Of a stretch of 64,000 nucleotides of DNA, positions 12,617 to 25,332 are shown piece by piece (the first letter of the stretch is position 1; every line of letters begins with the position of its first letter). The notes under the pieces are model-generated. The model did no database searches and was not told the DNA's origin. It worked only from the letters and a program-made list of their open reading frames with translations. The stretch comes from Drechmeria coniospora (taxonomy: Eukaryota; Ascomycota; Sordariomycetes; Hypocreales; Ophiocordycipitaceae): contig NC_054390.1 in assembly GCF_001625195.1 (NCBI RefSeq), positions 2,318,027-2,382,026 on the forward strand, read 5' to 3'. The position numbers and the translations under genes were made by a program.

Positions 12617-13065
12617 TGACCAACGCCTCCCCCTATTGACGGCCACGCCGCCCAAGCCGCACGCCCGAGATGGAGAATCAGCCTCCTTTGCCAAGGCGAA
12701 TTCACTCATCGCCCCCTTGCGCCTCGTCGGCACCTTGAGCAGAGTCAACCGTTGCCGCGTAGAGTTGGAATTGGAAGCGTGGCAAGTCTGGTCAGGTGGA
12801 TTCTGACATAATTGGTTTCGCAACTATGGCAGGAGTAGAACAAAAATACAACATGACTGAGTGGCACGACGGTTCCAATCCGAGTCGGTAGACGAGCGAC
12901 AAATCATGTATCCTCGTTGTCAACGGAAACAAGTTTCAAAAATCAATACCCCCTCCTTCATCCATTGCGTAGCGGGCCGAGGGTGCATTTCCTGTGAATG
13001 TCGGTGCACGCTCTATCCTCCGTCGCCCCTTCTTTCCAACTTCGTATTTCGAACCTCCCCCAGGT

Positions 13066-14805
13066 TCATTTCAATATGGAAAAGGCGCGGTTGGACAGTC
13101 CGCCATTCGGAACTAGCCTGCTCGCCAGCGGCGGCGGCGGATCGAGCCTCATCGGCGCGCGGCTCTCCCACGTCATGCCCATCAGCTCGCTCGGCATCGC
13201 AGGGTCGACCCCCCATCGCATGCCGTCCCGACGCTCGTGCACCTTGTTGATGACGGCATCTTCGTTGTGCGGAACTCGAGAGCCAATCATCATCATCTCG
13301 CCGAGCGTGTCCAGCTGGGTGCCGTTGGATCGAAGCTTCGAAAGCCTGCGTCGCCTTCGGATGCCCAAGTCGTGCGGGTCGTCCATGTAGAAGTGCTCCT
13401 CCAGCCTCAGGTCGTTGACCACCTTGACCTCGATGTCGCTCGCGCTGAGACGCATGTTCCGGGAGCCGCCCATCTCGAAGAAGACGTCGAGGAGGGTCTG
13501 GTACCGCTCGCGCTCCATTCGCTTCCAGGCCTCGTGAAGGATCTCTTCCTGAAGGAGAGGGCACGGTTAGCTCTCTGCGCGGACTCATCATCACCATGCT
13601 TCTTCGACGTCACCTACATCCTTCGGCAGCCACTTGATGTACTTGGAGCGGGCGCGCTTGAATTTCATCTGCAGCATCTCCTTTCCATGAGCCTTGTGAA
13701 ACTTGTTGAAAAAGTCCGTCTGGATGCTGTTCCACATGTCGTGTCCCCTTTGATTTCGATGGCGCCACCGAGATTCAAAGATGCAGCGCAGCTCGTCCGG
13801 ACACGTACTGTGCAGGCTAGGGGGAACCTCCTCGCCGTGGCAGTTCTTGTGCTCCCTGGACGGATCCAGCTCCTCGTGCCGTCGTGGGAGACCCGTCTGG
13901 CGCCTCGACGCCCTTAACTTCCTCGCCTTGCCGACGCCGGCGCTGCTCCGGCCGGGGGAGCCGCTGAGTGAGCGGGCAGGCGGGGCGTTATCGCCGCGGG
14001 GGCCCACGCTATCGGTGCTGACGCGGGACATGTGCTGAGGCGGCGTGGAATGGCTGCTCAGGTGAGTGCAGGACGAGGGGAGGAGACGACCGCCGCCAGG
14101 ACCTCGGTGCAGGTCGACGTCGACGGCCGCGTGGTTGGTCATGAGCTTGTGGCCGCCCATGTGGCTTCCGTCGAGGTAGTATGGTGACGCGCCGCTGTGA
14201 ATCTGCACAGGATCCGTGCCGGATTCCGAGACGCCGTACGATCCCATGTAAGGCTCCGGAGGCCCAGGCGTTCGGCGAACGTCATCCAAGTAGAAGCTCG
14301 ACGCCGCGTTGGCGGGAGCGTCCATGCTCGAGCTCGGCTGCTCATGCATTTCAAAGTGGTTGTTCCACTGCTGGTACATCCTGGAGCTTCCCGGCGGCGT
14401 CGGCTCCTGCGATCCTGGGCTGCCTGGAGGAGGAGGGTACTGCTCCATGAGCTCGCGCGGCTGGAGCAGCGGAGGCGAGCTGCCTCCGGAGGTGGGCGTA
14501 AGAAGGTTAGGGTCGCACTGGGTTGGGATGCCGAAGGACGAGACCTACGGCGATGCGTTAGTTTGTCAGTCCCCGGCGCGTTGCTTTCCCAGCCGCTCGA
14601 GCAGGAGCGAGGAGTCCTGACTTCTCGCCCGCTCTGTTCTTTGAAAGGAAGGGAGAAAAGCAGGACGGCAAGGCAGAGGAAGACTCACTGAGGAGTAATG
14701 GGAGCAGGCCGACGATTTCCGAGCACCGGCCGACAAGCTCAGTGCGTCCGTGGAGATCCCTATCTGCGGCAGAGTAGGGGAGATGTACTGTTGCGCGTCT
14801 ACCAT
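13066..14805 (-). CDS. Uncharacterised nuclear-type protein with putative Myb/SANT-like segment
   Basis: Three exons on the minus strand: 14805-14689, 14544-13618 and 13548-13066, giving 508 residues. Introns of 144 and 69 nt have GTGAGT/TAG and GTAGGT/CAG ends, both in phase 0. Residues 40-280 are Pro/Ser-rich, apparently disordered, and carry a basic patch. Residues about 290-400, spanning the second intron, form the only compact part: spaced Trp residues (ESRWRHR, MWNSI, KWLP, EAWKRM) in a helix-rich, basic context ending in an acidic-helical stretch and an FFEMGGSRNM motif. Trp spacing and basicity suggest a Myb/SANT-like DNA-binding fold, but this is inference. The exon structure and the uninterrupted conserved-looking C-terminal half support a real gene. 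An AG-repeat microsatellite sits upstream at 14978-15024. A transcription-related role is the best guess. Confidence 0.75.
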
Positions 14806-14976
14806 GATTATGCGGTTCGGTTGGATGCACCAAGCAGGTTCAGCGGGTTGTTGGCACTGGAATCTCGCCCTTGACGTCGTCTCTGGCCTGCTGCATCCGC
14901 CTGCGGTGATGCTGCCGTGGAACAGAGAGATGGGGGAGGGATGGAGAGACGGCGAGAGAGGAAGAGAGTTGAAGGC

Positions 14977-14977
<1 letters not shown>

Positions 14978-15024
<47 letters not shown>
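14978..15024. repeat. AG dinucleotide microsatellite
   Basis: About 23 consecutive AG units on the plus strand, about 170 bp upstream of the ATG of the minus-strand gene at 13066-14805, where it reads as CT. It may lie in that gene's promoter or 5' leader. Confidence 0.95.
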
Positions 15025-15027
<3 letters not shown>

Positions 15028-15184
15028 AGGGAGTTGAAGGGAGACGAAAAGGCAAAGAGAGATGTTTGCCTTTAGGATTTGAGAATAGAAAACGGAGAAC
15101 GAAGGGTTGCAAAGACGCAGAGAGGTGCCGACCTCTTTGTACTTGTATGGGATGCGGCTCAAACCGAGGTACGATGGGTATGGG

Positions 15185-15226
15185 CATTCATTCATTCATT
15201 CATTCATTCATCCATCCATTCATTCT
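15185..15226. repeat. CATT/CATC tetranucleotide repeat
   Basis: About ten units of CATT with two CATC variants, read directly. Confidence 0.95.
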
Positions 15227-17118
15227 TGTCTCGCACCTGGGTGCTGGGAGGCGAACTGGCAGACGACCTACCTAGCTAGGTAATAATGGAAGTACTGTAG
15301 TTCGATTGGTACCTGGTACTTTCGCCGCACCCCCAGCCGCACCGTAGGATTTGGACGAGAGGTAGAAAGTACCCTGACATTCAAACCCAAGTCACGCTGG
15401 GGGCCTATTGCAGGGATCCCTGCCCAAAGTGCCCCGGGTCGACGCCACCGACAACAGGTGGGTCGGTCGGCCAGCCAAGGGAGGAGGGGTGTACGCAGCA
15501 TTCGGCCGGGGGTCAGGGTAGCGACGCAGCGGAAAGCGGAAAGCTGAGAAGCCAAGGTCGCAGGGCAAGAGCAAAGGAAGGCAAGTACGGGCAACGCATG
15601 GCAGAAGCTCCAGCCTAGCATGAGTTGATTACCTACTGCATGTGTAAGTACCTACTTATGCGCTACATTTACAGAACTGCTAGCACTCACAGCACTTTCC
15701 GTGCAGCACAGGACGAGTGTCTGTCTCCGTAGACAGTGTCTTGCGTAGTCCGTCTCTTCCATGATGTCGCCCTGCGCCGCTGATTCGTTCTACGAGTGCT
15801 CCTCGTACGAGCGCAGGAACTCGGATGCACATTGAACCATGGCATCACATGCGTACTCGGTTGGACGTGCCGCAGAGGGGAGGCGGAACGGTCGTGGGTG
15901 GATGTGGCATGGGGCGGTCGATGGCGGGATCAGGAGGCGCCGGGTTGGACGCTGCCTTGATTCCTCCGTCATCGTTGTGTTCGGTGAGCGTCACCGACGA
16001 AGCCGGAAGAGAGGTTCCTGGGCGGCGTGCGAGCGAGCAGTCTTCCTTACCGCACCCACGTCGAGTCGGGGGCCGGTTGGGGCCACGCTGTGGCTGCTGG
16101 ACCTGCGCGGGGGGCGCGACGAAATCGGGACGAGCTGTTGCCTGTTGGTGCCGACAGCAGCGTCCAACCGAGTGCGGCAATCTACGAGGCGAGATGCGAT
16201 TTCGATCTCTCCCGTCTTCAAGCGGTGACTGAGCGAAAATACCACGACGGATGAAAATGGAAGAGCAAAGCGGAGGGAAACGGCGCAGCAGGTGACCTGT
16301 GCTCTCGCCCCCGAGAGAGCAGTCGGTTGGAATAACTCATGCACGGCATCACGCATGCGCAGACGTACTGTGCAAGCACGAGTGCTCAATGGAGGCAGTT
16401 GCATCATGGCGTCATGGGTTCAAGCCGACTTGGCCCCAAATCAGGCAAACTCGAGGCTCGCTACACCTCGACGCAAACGAGGGGTGCGTCGCTGGCCATC
16501 ATCACAAGCAAAAGTGCACTCGCATCCATCGGCGTGGAATCGTGCTCATGGCATGCGAGCGACGGCGGGATGAGGCGAGAAAGGGGTGCAGGGAGACAGA
16601 CACGACGGCATGGTACCATGGCTCAAAGCCTCGCAGTGCCATCGGAGCAGCGGTCAGCAGGGGGGTGCTGTCGTCGGGCAGGAAGCCGGCGACTCCATCC
16701 AGCGGCTGACGCCAACCGTGGAGAGCTTTTGCAACTCGTAACACGCCTCGCGGTTTCCGCCGCCAGCGATGCGCCAATGGTGCGTCGGTGGGTGCTGGAG
16801 GTGCCTAGCCTAGATGACACCGGGAGGAAGCTGTTGCGACGACGACGTCTAGGGACGACGGGCCTGTTGCGAAATTCATTAGCTCGTCCGAGCTTGGGGC
16901 CCGCTAGTCTGGACGGAGAGGGGTGGTACCATGGAACGATTGAGATAATGGATGGAGACAAAGAAACCCTTTCGAGGCTGTGGAATTGACCCATCGGGCC
17001 AAGGGCCGAGCTAGCAATTGAGAAGCCGATCCTCTGAATGGAGGTGCGGCTCGGGGAGCGCGAAACGCCACGAGAAGAACGACAAGCGGCTTGTCAAGGT
17101 GGTGCATGCACGAGTAAT

Positions 17119-17204
17119 GCAATACAGGTGCAGTACAGGTGTGTAGAGGTGCAGCACAGGTGTAGTAGAGGTGCAGTACAGGTGCAGTACAGGTGCAATA
17201 CAGA
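17119..17204. repeat. 11-bp minisatellite, about 8 copies
   Basis: Units of the form GCAGTACAGGT follow one another with few substitutions (GCAATACAGGT, GCAGCACAGGT, GTAGTAGAGGT) and one 10-bp unit. The period is close to one DNA helical turn, and the core contains GTAC-like sequence. No gene is associated. Confidence 0.85.
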
Positions 17205-20200
17205 TGGAGGCGGCGCATGCACACCTACTGCGTACATGTATTACTTGCGCAGATGCCATCAAGGAAAAAGCCGACGACGGGAGGGGCATCCGAAAGCAGC
17301 CTTCGCCGTTGCTGAAGACTGAAACTGAAGAGGTCCACAATCGGAGCAGCAATGGGTATTGATGGGACCTGGAGAATGGATTAGCAGGTGGATACCGTGA
17401 CTCTGGTCGAAAAGCACGGACCAAGGTGGCGGCTCTGGAGAATGGGTGGGCTGAGCCAAGGACGGGGCCGCCAATGAGAGCCGATGATGCAGTTTGGGCT
17501 GAGCTGGGACATCAAGCGCGCACGCGGTGGCGGTTCGAAGGGCGGTTCGAAGACGACGAGCAGCCATGAAACGGGCCAAGTCGAATTGCCGGTTCGTAGG
17601 TATGCACATGTTTGAGGCACGTGTACAAGCAGGAGCAGGTACCTAACCTGCGGCGCATGAGAAAGGGGGCAGGAAATCGAGTAGAGCGTCGTACTTTGGA
17701 GGCGGAGAGTGGAGAGGAGTGGGCGGAACAAAGCTGCTCAAATACAGGGTGGTGAAATGGATGGCAACTGGGAAGTCGGCCCGGGGCCGGCGATGCGTTC
17801 GACTACTGCACTGTACATGTACAGAGTACTTCCTACTATTACTGCTTGTATGTGCAGTACAAGTACATGTAAGTACTGTAAGTGCAAGCAAGTACGCCTG
17901 TGCTCCGAACCGTGCATGTACATGTAACTGCCAATACGTGCACACCGACCGACATTGCGCAGTAAGTAGCATACAATCAGTACAAGTGCAACGGTCGGTG
18001 CCTACTTACTTGCCTTACCTGTCACGTACCGACTTGTACTCCGTAGGTACCTCTCCAATCGAACACGGCCAGGACAGGCAACGTAAAGTAGTGCCATCGT
18101 GCCATCGTACCTACCCACGCACAAACGAGCGCAGAACGAGCAAGTGCAAGGGGGCCTCTGAGGCCATAATAAGGCAGCAGCGACGCCGGCAACGGCTCTC
18201 GACAATTGATGGTGAAGCAGGAGCGAGAGAACAGAAGAGATCGTACAGAGTACAGAGGTACTCGGGTGAGCAATGCCGACTAGCGGTGGTCCATTTTGGT
18301 TCCAGCAATTCGTCCTGCCTGCCATGCCTTGTCACTGGCCCCATTTGTTCGCGCAAGTGTGCAGGCAGCACCTTCAGCCTGCAGAATTTGACATTGTTCG
18401 ATCTTTTGGCCACAGAGAAGCATCAATTGTCCCTGTAACCCTTTGTGCGGTAGGACTGGCAGCTCTCAACAACTTATGCCCCCGCTACTCCGCCGTGGAT
18501 GCGATGAGAAACAAGACACCATCGTGCTGTCGGATGAGCTTGCCAACGTCCTCACATGCGTGCATCCGTCACAATGACCCCGGGAAATTTCTCTGTTGGA
18601 TTTATCCCAGCTCTGTGGGAACGGTACTCGTGTCTGCCTTGTCCCCGCGGCCCACCACGTGTCGCAGCTTCGCGTCAACCATACGTACACCCAGTGCCTG
18701 GAAAGCAGACAGACAGTCGTTGACATTACCCATTCAGCATTGTACTCGTATCGACAATTATTACGCACCACGCAGTACGAGTGCTTCTGCACAGATTCGG
18801 CGGCACGCAAAGCTGTGGCTGACAGTGGATTGGCGGGCAAGTCTCGGAGATGCACGACCTCGAGGCTGTTGGCAGTGTTGTGTTTACAGGATGAGCGAGC
18901 ACCCCTCGTTTCAACCAGATGCGAAAAACATGAGCAACGACATCATCTATTTCGCATTCAGCGAAGAAGGGTTCTTCTGGCGGCTGAGGCTGGAAGGAAG
19001 CAGGCCATCAACCCAAAGTGCCGACACATACCACCTATCAGCTCACGGGCGCATGTCACAAGGATTGCCTCGCGGCACATGATGCGGATGCGAAAAGTCG
19101 AGCTTCCTTGCCGAGCGGAAGTGAGGCGGGGAGTCATCATCACATCTCTCATCTCCCTCCAATCTCCAATATCTTGCCAGCTCGAGCGGTGTGCACCATG
19201 AAGACGGGGGACAAGGCGCGGAGCAGGCAAACTACGCAAGCTACTCGCCACTGACGACGGCTGAGGGCGAACCTTTGATTGATTGATTGGGGGGAAGAGG
19301 CTTCAGGGGAAGCGAGTGCTGTACATGCAGACAGAATTCGGCGTAGGGCAATCACAAACGCCGAATGACCCCCCTTGCCGGCCTGCCACAGGCCACCACT
19401 ACCCATCGAGCTCGTGACGCCCGCAGGCTATAGCTTTGGCACCAGCGCACGAGTACATACATACACGGACGAGCACGGTCTGTCAGGGCCCGGACCGGAT
19501 TTGCCCACCATCCTCCCCCGTTCGCCACATCGTAGGCGGAGCTGGTTGCGGTGGACGGTAGTACTTGGGTGCGGAGCGTGGAGTCTGCCTGAGCCCAACC
19601 ACGCCCCCCCCCTCCCCCCGGTTGGTTCTCCTGCTCGCTCTTCGCCCATGGCCATAGCCGCGAGGCAGGGACTCAGAGGATCCATTCCGTATCGAACGCT
19701 AGATGTACACGGATTTGCCTACCATCATGCCGTACAGGTACATGTACATGCAGGCGCACACAGGTATATACACAAGTGCACTGTTCGTCAGTTGGACCTT
19801 GGAAACAATGGTTGCCTGCCGGCGCGAGAAAGCAGCGGCAGAGTTCGACCCACATGTACAGCGACGCATCCGTGTTCGGGTAGTACGAGTGTGAACGAGT
19901 ACTTTTGATGCGCTCTCTTCATCCCCACGACCATGGCATGACGAACCATCGGATGTTGGTCCGCCGTGAGCGCTCCCTCCCAACTCCGAGTTGGTTCGTG
20001 TCTGTGTCATGTAGCGCCAGTGGAAGTGTCGTCCAGCTCGAACCATTTCTCAGCCGGGCTGAGCGCTCCCGAGGAAGCGTCCCTCGTGCGAGAGCCGACG
20101 ACCGAGGATGCCTCCAGCTAGTTTTGAAACTAGCAAGAGTGACGGGAGTTCAATTTCAGCCGCCAGCCCAGCCCAAAGGGGAAGATTGATGTATCGGATG

Positions 20201-23200
20201 TATCTCGTCGCCCTTGCAGCGGGAAATCAGAAAGCTTGCTTGTCCTAGCGCGAGAGCAAGCGCACACACAAGTACATGTAAATGTACGGCTAGGCCAGCG
20301 TGCGGAGCATGGTACCGACATGTACTTACGGTCTAAGTACAGTACTGTATACCCCTGCACGTACAAGCACATATCGAGCCCAAGTACTCCGTACGGAGCG
20401 CCTGTAAGTGTACGGGGTACCTGTACTTACTTGCCTTTAAGTAAGTACTTATTACTTGGTACAAGTAGGTGTGCTTGGTAGTGTAGTCTGGTCAAGTCGC
20501 GGTGGGAAAGTCAAATATCCACCGCCCCACCCTCCATTGTCATGATCCTCATTGCGGCTTGGACAGACTGCTTGCTGCGTTGACAGCCGTTCCGTGACCA
20601 GCTAAATGTGCCCAAAGTATGGGGAGGATGGGGAGGGGGAGGGAAATGAGGCGATGACTGCGGAATTCCGACAGATGGGGGATGTCTTGTCCGGGCGCGC
20701 GCCCTCTCCGCTTACCGCGCGCGGTGCGACGCAACTTCCCCCACGAAACATGGGCGGCAGGCAGGGCAGGGCAACGATAAGAGGGGCGGTCCGATTCGAG
20801 CAGGGGCATGCAGATGCATGGACGGCGGCTGACGACCGCGACGACGGGCGAGCCTGGCGAAATTCAACCTGCTGCTTCGTCCCGACCGTTGCGCCGCTCG
20901 GAGCCAAGCTCATGGAGTGCAATTGCACTCGCGACGAGGGCTCGCCAAGCGAGAACCCGCCAAGCGAGGGGGCAATGGCTACCTATGCTACCAGCCTACG
21001 TGTCGGTCGGTACTCCCTATGAATCCTCATTTTCCGTCAAGGGGACGAAAGAGGGGAAGGCGACGATGTGCGCCTCCACAATACTTGGCCAGTCATCAGC
21101 GAACGGGCGTCCTGCCGACCGGGGCGAACCGCTGTGCCGGTATCCAATCAGACCGCACCGGGTGGGCCTCAACCATGTGTCGCTAGAGCCAGCTTACTCC
21201 GTGCACGCCCATTCCCTCACTCCCCCAAAATGGCAGCGCCAGCGGCTCCCAGTCGCTCCTGCTCGGCGCGCCTGCTGCTCGCCTCCCCTGCCCTTCCTCC
21301 TACTGTACATGTAGGTGTCATTAAGTACTAGGTACTTGGACGCAAAGGAGAAGCACACGCGCGGGCGTCTGCGTATGCGCAGTGTCCACGTACGTGCAGC
21401 CACATATACTTACTGCGTGGTTGTAGTCATATCGGGTTTGTCCACGCATGCCCATGCGCAGGAAGACCTACGTGTGTCGGCGCAGGCAAGCACTCGTGAT
21501 GCCGTCCAGGACGCCGCGGGCGTAGGTGAAAGTACCGTACCTGCTGACGGCGTCCACGGCTCAGTCGTTTCATCGTTTACCTACTCCGTACCTGTTGCTG
21601 TGTTGTGGGACCTCTTTGGGAGCAACATCCGTCGCCGCATGTTCGACGGCATTCAACCGTGCTGCCATTGGGTACCGACAAATTTGCGAGGCGTTCATGA
21701 CCAGCCCATGTGAATTATGTCGCGTCGGGATCAAAAGAAAGGAGCATGAGGCCTTTTTTTCACCAAGCAGCGGCGGTGGCAGCCCGGCATGCCGTGACGG
21801 AGCGAGTGCACGCTCAACGCTCGGTACTCGCGCTTGTCTGCTCCCCAAAGTCGAACCCAATGCCAGCAGTGGTGTCCGAGGTATAGGCAACGAGCAACAG
21901 TAGGCCCGAAGGTGGCAACCCGGTAACCGCAGATGCTCCTGATAATACCTTCTGCTGCTCAGCACGGAAAGTAGGGGCACCCACGGAGAATACGCTTGCA
22001 AGTACTCCGTACCCATGACTCCGAATCAATACCTGTACTGAGGTACCGGTACCTGTCCACTGGTACTTTCTTCTTGGGGACTGGAGGCAGGCACTAAGGT
22101 AGGCAGACGCAGGCAGGAACAGGCTCGTCATCGTGTCCTTTTGCATGGACTCGTAGGCCGTGATGCAGCTGTGACTCAGCAGATCTCGACGTGTCTCGAG
22201 GCCAGTCCCCTCACCCTCCTCTCGGCCCCCCTCCTCCCCTAGTCCACCATTCTCCCTCTGGCCGGCCCCCTCTCCGTCTCGCCCGGTCCCGTCGGTCTAC
22301 CAACCCCGTATCTGGCATGTACAGTACCGTCCCGTCGTACTCGCACTCACTACAGAGCTGGCCCTCGTATCTGGCACGTACGGTACCGGCCCGTCGTTAT
22401 CGTTCTCGTAACCGGACACCCCCGAGTCGGTGTGTGTCTGCCCCAGTACCAGGCGACCGCGGCTCGCCCGTTTTGCCCGTGGCTGCCTTCCCGCTTCCGC
22501 CTGGTTGATCAGATGGCCGGATGACTGGACGCCGCCTCACCTGCCATCCAATGCCCGGCCGGCGGTCGTGCATCGTTCTTTTCCACATTCGTCCTCGCCC
22601 GTTGCTGGGCTCGTCATCAACGCCAGCAGCGAATGGCCCCCGATGACCAGCGGCGCGGTAAGAACCCGGCCGGCATGGGCTCCAACGGACGATTTGATAC
22701 GTTCGGCCAGCCTTTCATGGACGAGCTAAAAGGCGGACGGACGAGACGAGAGAGCCTCATGGTCTGCCACGCGCAGTCTCTCGCTCGCCCGCCAGGCTCG
22801 TTCCGGGCGCTCTTCGATCTGACCCCTTACCCTGCGGCTACTGTTGCAGCTGGGTGCATGCCTGGCCATTCTGAGAAACCCACGAAGCTGCCCCAGACCC
22901 GGACGAACTTGCTGCTGTCAAGCCTTTGCCATCATCATCACATTATCCACCTCTTCTCCTGCCCATTGGAAGATGGGCCCGTTGACGCCAAGGCCATGGA
23001 AACCATTCCCCTTGATACCCTGCTCTATGTGGAGCGAGCTGCATTCGACAAGGTCAGGACCCAGCCTATCGTGAGCGGAGCGACTGACGCAACCGTCAAC
23101 GTTACCCTACCCAGATGGGAAGGGCGTGAGAGTCTGTGTAGCATGTGCATGAAACAAGAACCGCCAAGTCGTCAAACTCTTCGTTGGTCCACGCCCTCGA

Positions 23201-25332
23201 CTCGTCTCGAAATACATGCCGCTCCCCCGGCTGATTGTTTGAGGCGGTGCAAGCGACGAACGCAACAGAAAGCTGTCTAGTCTCATGAAGAGGCACGAGA
23301 ACACCTTCAACACCCCCCTCAGGACTTCCGTCTGATGTGGAGACGTCGTCACCGGCATGGAGGATGCGATATTTTACTCTGGCAACTTTGTCGTTTGCGG
23401 GTGTTTCGGGAGGCGCCAGCCTTCACTTGGAGCATCCTCGTCTACCTTCTTTCCTTCCTAGGCACGTCGTGGTGGGAGGGATTCTTTGTCCTCCCACCTT
23501 CACCCCGGGGATGCAATCATTCCCTTCACCGAATCAAAACAGCTCTTGAGAAGCAGTTGTAGCAAGCGAACCGAGAGGTGGAGGGAAGTTGCCGAAAGTC
23601 AACCATCATTGGCATGGCCCAAACCGCAACCGGTACTGGTGAAACCTCCCAGAAAGATGGGTTACGGATACGCTCGACTATGGCTCTTGTCGCACACCTC
23701 AAGGCCTTTCCTCCTTGCCGCTGCTATGACGGTGAACACGGAAACTCGCCGGATCCATGTCTAGCCCTCGCATGGTTCTACCTCCCCGCTGAAACAGATC
23801 TTTTGGTGAACAGTGCATCAAGCCACCTGCATCGAGGGGCAATAAGGGTGAATACAAATACGAGTGCTTGAATACCAGCCGTACCATGGATGGTCTGGGA
23901 AAAGGTTGACAGGGGCGAAGCAAGGCGTGCCTCACACCCTCAGGGCCGAGGCCTGATACTAGGCATGATATTTTGTCTGTATCCGCACAAGTGCAACAGT
24001 GCAAAGGGCACTCTTGGGATCGTGCATTTGCATGCCATATTACGATTCTTGTCGATCCCATCCCATCAATTGGAATGCGTCATGGTATTCTCGTGGCTGC
24101 GACGATGACCCTTGCGGTGCGAGAAGCCGGAATCTCCATCGGACGGGCTGCTTTCGTACATTGGCTGATTTTAAATCGTGCTTTGCTGTAGGAATTCAGC
24201 CCTTGACGAGGGCAGATTCGAGAGAAGGAGGGCCCACTTCCAGAGTCTGGACGCGCGTCTCGTTCGTCGTCCTCCCCGGGATAGTGTCCTCACATCTGTT
24301 TGCTGTCGTCGTAGAACACTCGCCTCCACCCTACCTCGTCCGCTGCTCTGCTCAAGCTCAGTTGTGCTCCCCGACCCCCAGATAACATACGTAAAACCTG
24401 CAGAGGCACATCGTCGATATATTCACAGCAAGACCAACTGGGTGGCATCAGATTCTCGCCACAGAGAAGTACTATTCATACACAAGCAGCCCTACGCTGG
24501 CTTGATTGGTAGGTGGGAGTTAGCGGCCGAGCGGCTCGCCCCGAGCCTGGGCGCGTGTGCTGTGAAGTATTCACATTGCTTAGATTGTTGGTACGTCTAG
24601 GGCAGTTGTAGACAGAGGGAGGAGGACCTCGATGGTCACAACCAACCGAGCGGCTGTTGCAATGATACCATCTTGCGCTGCACCCTTCTCTCCCTCTATA
24701 CTACCGTCCACACTACGACTGTCATTTCGATTTCGAGCTCTGGAGAACAACCCCGTACAAGTTCTCTCGTTTGCGCATTTCAGTGTCTTCTCCAAGCCAG
24801 TATCGTGGCATGGCTAGACGTGACGGGGTTGCGAAGGACGCGTGCACGAGGTGGGCGGTACCAACGATGCAGGCGAGATATTTGCGTACCAAAACCATTG
24901 AACGTGATTATCATAGTCAGGCCAAGCAGGATCAGTGTCAGTTTTCATGTCCATGATTCAATGTTCGGTAAAATAGCTTGGTCCAAGTCCCATTTTCAAA
25001 AATCAACCCGCTAAGCCACTTGTGACTAAACCAACGAAAAAAGGCGAGGGAATTATGGCACTATACTCATGACTCTGCTTGATCCCCATACATGGTGCAG
25101 TTTTAAATCTCTTCACAGGCCGGCGTTCAGCGCGATGCTGCGCAACATCAAATGGCCAAGTTGTCATGTCGTCTGCTGATAGGGAGTACTCAGGCGCCCC
25201 TCAACCGCAAGTGGGACCCGGATCGACAGCAAGTCGTCGCCAGCGGTGAGGCTCGATACAATTCGAGGTCCGACTTCCAGAGCGTCGCCGAGCCATCGAG
25301 GAGCAAACGGAAAACCGTCGTCGTATGTCTTG

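Larger units (their letters stand above)
6900..13065. other. Gene-free interval with simple repeats
   Basis: About 6 kb without a supportable gene. Open frames reach 291 codons but encode low-complexity or unrecognisable peptides. It holds a CTAC-type repeat (8660-8732), a CAC microsatellite with a 21-bp minisatellite (11660-11900), and an ACG repeat (12595-12616). GTAC words are frequent at 8.3-9.0, 9.3-9.5 and 10.8-11.2 kb, but thinner than in the first 5 kb. Confidence 0.6.
14806..25332. other. 10.5-kb gene desert
   Basis: No gene can be supported on either strand. The longest frames (269 codons at 18273, 216 at 16339, 215 at 22633) lack recognisable domains, and their lengths are plausible for chance in GC-rich DNA. 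It contains AG and CATT microsatellites (14978-15024, 15185-15226), an 11-bp minisatellite (17119-17204), and patches of GTAC words around 17.8-18.1, 20.2-20.5 and 21.3-22.1 kb. The remainder (about 22.2-25.1 kb) has ordinary composition with nothing recognised in it. Confidence 0.55.

Noticed and set aside
16425..16445. GGGTTCAAGCC stretch resembling a tRNA B box
   Set aside because: No cloverleaf could be formed with the flanking sequence.
18273..19082. 269-codon plus-strand frame
   Set aside because: No domain, signal peptide or splice partner; composition is uneven, and competing frames overlap on both strands.
22633..23280. 215-codon plus-strand frame
   Set aside because: No recognisable motif; length is compatible with chance in GC-rich DNA.
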